DNA of 47,259 nt, from contig JAGRPI010000040.1 in assembly GCA_019449635.1 (NCBI GenBank), positions 1 through 47,259 of the forward strand, given 5' to 3'. This document shows, in pieces, positions 45,780 through 47,259 of this stretch. This DNA comes from Candidatus Ferrigenium bremense (lineage in GTDB: Bacteria; Pseudomonadota; Gammaproteobacteria; Burkholderiales; Gallionellaceae). Both the position numbers and the translations under genes were made by a program. Under the pieces are notes generated by a model. That model saw only the letters and a program-made list of their open reading frames with translations, was not told where the DNA came from and did no database searches. Numbering within the stretch: position 1 is the first letter of the stretch; the number at the start of each line of letters is the position of its first letter.

Positions 45780-46934
45780 CTAAAATTCTTTGGAGATTTC
45801 CGCCAGGTTCCAGCGCGGCTTGATGTTGAAGCGATAATCCTTGTTGCCTTGTTGTTGCGCCAGGCGAAGCGCTCCGGCGAAGGCGATCATCGCGCCGTTG
45901 TCGGTGCAAAATTCCAGGTCGGGATAAAATACTGTGCCGCCGCGCTTGCCGATGTCTTCATTCAGGCGGTTGCGCAATAGCCGGTTCGCACCCACGCCCC
46001 CCGCAACGACCAATCGATTCAGGCCGGTCTGCGCCAGAGCGGCGCGCGCCTTGTTTGCCAGCACATCGACGATGGCTTCTTGAGTCGCACAGGCAATGTC
46101 GGCGCGAGTCTGTTCGATAATTTGAAATTCGCGTATCGATTCGTTTGTCCCCTCGCCCGCTTGCGGGATAACCAGCGACTTAGCTGCGGTCTTTGGCAGC
46201 TTAGTCGAATGGCTAGTTATTTCATCCAGAGGGTTGGGGTGAGGGAAACCGGCGTGTTGCCGAACCAAGGTCAATACGGCTGTCTTTAATCCGCTGAAGC
46301 TGAAATCCAGATCACCGCTGTGCAGCATCGGACGCGGCAGTTTGAATTGCCCGCTACGGCCCGATGCGGCTAGCTTTGCCAATGCGGGTCCGCCCGGATA
46401 ACCCAGACCCAGCAGCTTCGCGCTCTTGTCAAAGGCTTCTCCGGCCGCGTCATCCAATGTTTCGCCGAGCAAGGTGTATCGTCCTACGCCGTCCACGCGC
46501 ATCAATTGCGTATGCCCGCCTGAAACCAGCAGGGCGACGAAGGGAAACTCCGGCGCGGGGTAGGACAACAAAGGGGAGAGCAGATGGCCTTCCAGATGAT
46601 GGATGCCGATGACGGGAATGTCGAGCGCATAAGCCAGCGTGTTCGCGGTACTGGCACCGACCAAGAGCGCCCCACCCAAACCAGGTCCTTGTGTGTAGGC
46701 AATTGCATCGATTTGATCGAGAGATACATCGGCTTCGTGCATGACTTGGCGCGCCAGCGGGATGATGCGCCGGACATGATCGCGGGAGGCGAGCTCCGGC
46801 ACGACGCCGCCATATTCGCTGTGCATGGCGACTTGGGTATGCAAGGCGTGCGCCAACAGCCCGTGCCCCATTTGGTAAAGCGCGATTCCTGTCTCATCGC
46901 AGGAGGATTCTATTCCAAGTGTAATCAGTGACAT
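45780..46934 (-). CDS. tsaD: tRNA N6-adenosine threonylcarbamoyltransferase TsaD with an in-frame repeat insertion
   Basis: Transfers threonylcarbamoyl to A37 of ANN-decoding tRNAs; generally essential. The 384-residue protein is about 45 residues longer than usual. Motifs are intact: [36 protein letters not shown] (metal ligands His113 and His117), [53 protein letters not shown] and [12 protein letters not shown]. The extra residues (about 228-272) sit between the SFSGLKT strand region and EQTRADIA. They are coded by a dispersed repeat interrupted by a 60-bp REP-like element, with no frameshift or stop. The start at 46934 has the family N-terminus [14 protein letters not shown]. Confidence 0.95.
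   Translation of the reverse strand: MSLITLGIESSCDETGIALYQMGHGLLAHALHTQVAMHSEYGGVVPELASRDHVRRIIPLARQVMHEADVSLDQIDAIAYTQGPGLGGALLVGASTANTLAYALDIPVIGIHHLEGHLLSPLLSYPAPEFPFVALLVSGGHTQLMRVDGVGRYTLLGETLDDAAGEAFDKSAKLLGLGYPGGPALAKLAASGRSGQFKLPRPMLHSGDLDFSFSGLKTAVLTLVRQHAGFPHPNPLDEITSHSTKLPKTAAKSLVIPQAGEGTNESIREFQIIEQTRADIACATQEAIVDVLANKARAALAQTGLNRLVVAGGVGANRLLRNRLNEDIGKRGGTVFYPDLEFCTDNGAMIAFAGALRLAQQQGNKDYRFNIKPRWNLAEISKEF
46121..46250 (-). repeat. Dispersed repeat split by a REP element inside tsaD
   Basis: Parts 46121-46167 and 46228-46250, joined, read CCCTCACCCCAACCCTCT then CCCGCAAGCGGGCGAGGG and CGAATCGATACGCGAATTTC on the minus strand. This is the same unit as 38331-38400. The join restores the CCCTCTCCCGCAAGCGGG core exactly, so the REP unit inserted into a pre-existing copy. 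Together the parts code for tsaD residues about 228-236 and 257-272. Confidence 0.88.
46168..46227 (+). repeat. 60-bp REP-like palindromic element inserted within the tsaD coding region
   Basis: Runs from ATAACC to CATCC. The outer stem CGACT/AGTCG and inner stem GCTGC/GCAGC enclose an 8-base loop. It is exactly 60 bp by comparison with the uninterrupted outer repeat at 38331-38400, and the same length as the copy at 8361-8420. On the minus strand it codes for 20 residues ([20 protein letters not shown], TsaD 237-256). Confidence 0.92.
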
Positions 46935-46973
46935 TTTTCGATTTCTCGGGTGAGACGGCATTGTAGTTAATTT

Positions 46974-47001
46974 CGCACTTGAACTGATTTAACCAAGTGC
47001 G
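46974..47001. other. Perfect 8-bp inverted repeat in the tsaD / rRNA-operon divergent spacer
   Basis: CGCACTTG (46974-46981) and CAAGTGCG (46994-47001) enclose a 12-base loop. It lies 40 bases upstream of tsaD and about 68 bases upstream of the rRNA-type -35. It could be a transcript hairpin in the tsaD leader or a protein site; the function is not known. Confidence 0.4.
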
Positions 47002-47068
47002 GTAAACAGAGATGGGCAGCTTTATCGCACAGCCCACCAAGTTTTTACAGAAATATTTCAGAAAAGTG

Positions 47069-47096
47069 TTGACGGGAATTTTTCTGTCCCTATAAT
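47069..47096 (+). promoter_or_regulatory. Strong promoter of the rRNA-operon type
   Basis: TTGACG (47069-47074), a 16-base spacer and a perfect TATAAT (47091-47096) are followed by a G+C-rich discriminator GCGC, as in growth-rate-controlled rRNA promoters. An AT-rich stretch (AAGTTTTTACAGAAATATTT) just upstream resembles an UP element. Fis, encoded at 33765-34016, is a known rRNA promoter activator in enterobacteria. Confidence 0.85.
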
Positions 47097-47259
47097 GCGC
47101 ACCTCTTCGCTGCCACGGCAGCCCGATCTTTAAAAAACAAACGAACAACCGACGAGTGTAGGTACTTGGTTTTTGGGAAGTTTCCGTGTCCTTCGGGATG
47201 TGGGGACGACTTTAAAAATATAGTAGTACTTACGCAAAGTCGAAAAGAATCATGTCAAT
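47097..47259 (+). promoter_or_regulatory. Probable leader region of an rRNA operon (runs off the window)
   Basis: The non-coding stretch carries a boxA-like GATCTTTAAAAAAC (about 47128-47141). It also holds a TTCG-capped hairpin region (about 47179-47213: AAGTTTCC...TCCTTCGGGA...GGGACGACTT) of the kind that flanks 16S rRNA for RNase III processing. No protein frame is plausible. The mature 16S start (AGAGTTTGATC...) is not reached before the window ends. Confidence 0.7.

Overview
The window looks like a chromosomal segment from a motile, denitrification-capable betaproteobacterium. The flagellar gene order, the dusB-fis-purH-purD block, apaG-mltA and the betaproteobacterial style of the proteins fit the Nitrosomonadales, and a Gallionellaceae-like iron oxidiser is a plausible guess. 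That placement is inferred from gene content and protein style, not from a database search.

Positions 120-26818 hold a nearly complete flagellar regulon. First come fliA (sigma-28) and a MotC/MotD-type stator pair. Then, on the minus strand, come flgN, flgM (anti-sigma-28) and flgA. The rod, hook and ring operon flgBCDEFGHIJ and the junction genes flgKL lie on the plus strand. The export and switch genes fliRQPO, fliNML, fliKJIHGF lie on the minus strand, and fliE is divergent from fliF. FliA-type promoters are readable in front of flgM and flgK, so late genes are switched by the FliA/FlgM checkpoint. flhA, flhB, flhF, flhG, flagellin and cap genes are not in the window.

Positions 26948-38849 are mostly housekeeping: an outer-membrane porin, ubiA, a methyltransferase, tsaC, purD, purH, fis, dusB, dsbC, a LOV-like/GGDEF protein whose LOV domain lacks the adduct cysteine, mltA and apaG. 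Positions 38869-45411 carry a TonB-dependent receptor and two full-length but diverged cytochrome cd1 nitrite reductases (nirS) in separate transcription units. A 53-codon gene lies between the two nirS genes, and a duplicated pair of 15-bp palindromes precedes both it and the first nirS. The window ends with tsaD and, divergently, the promoter and leader of what is probably an rRNA operon.

The most unusual feature is the density of small palindromic or tandem repeats. A 60-bp REP-like hairpin occurs between flgF and flgG, as a 54-bp tandem array between flgB and flgC, and inside tsaD. In tsaD it is nested within a second dispersed repeat, and the whole adds about 45 in-frame residues to an essential enzyme. 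The REP hairpin shows compensatory stem changes between copies. Heptanucleotide tandem repeats occur at several points in the flagellar cluster. Two further inverted-repeat elements flank purD, one of them supplying the stop codon of purH.
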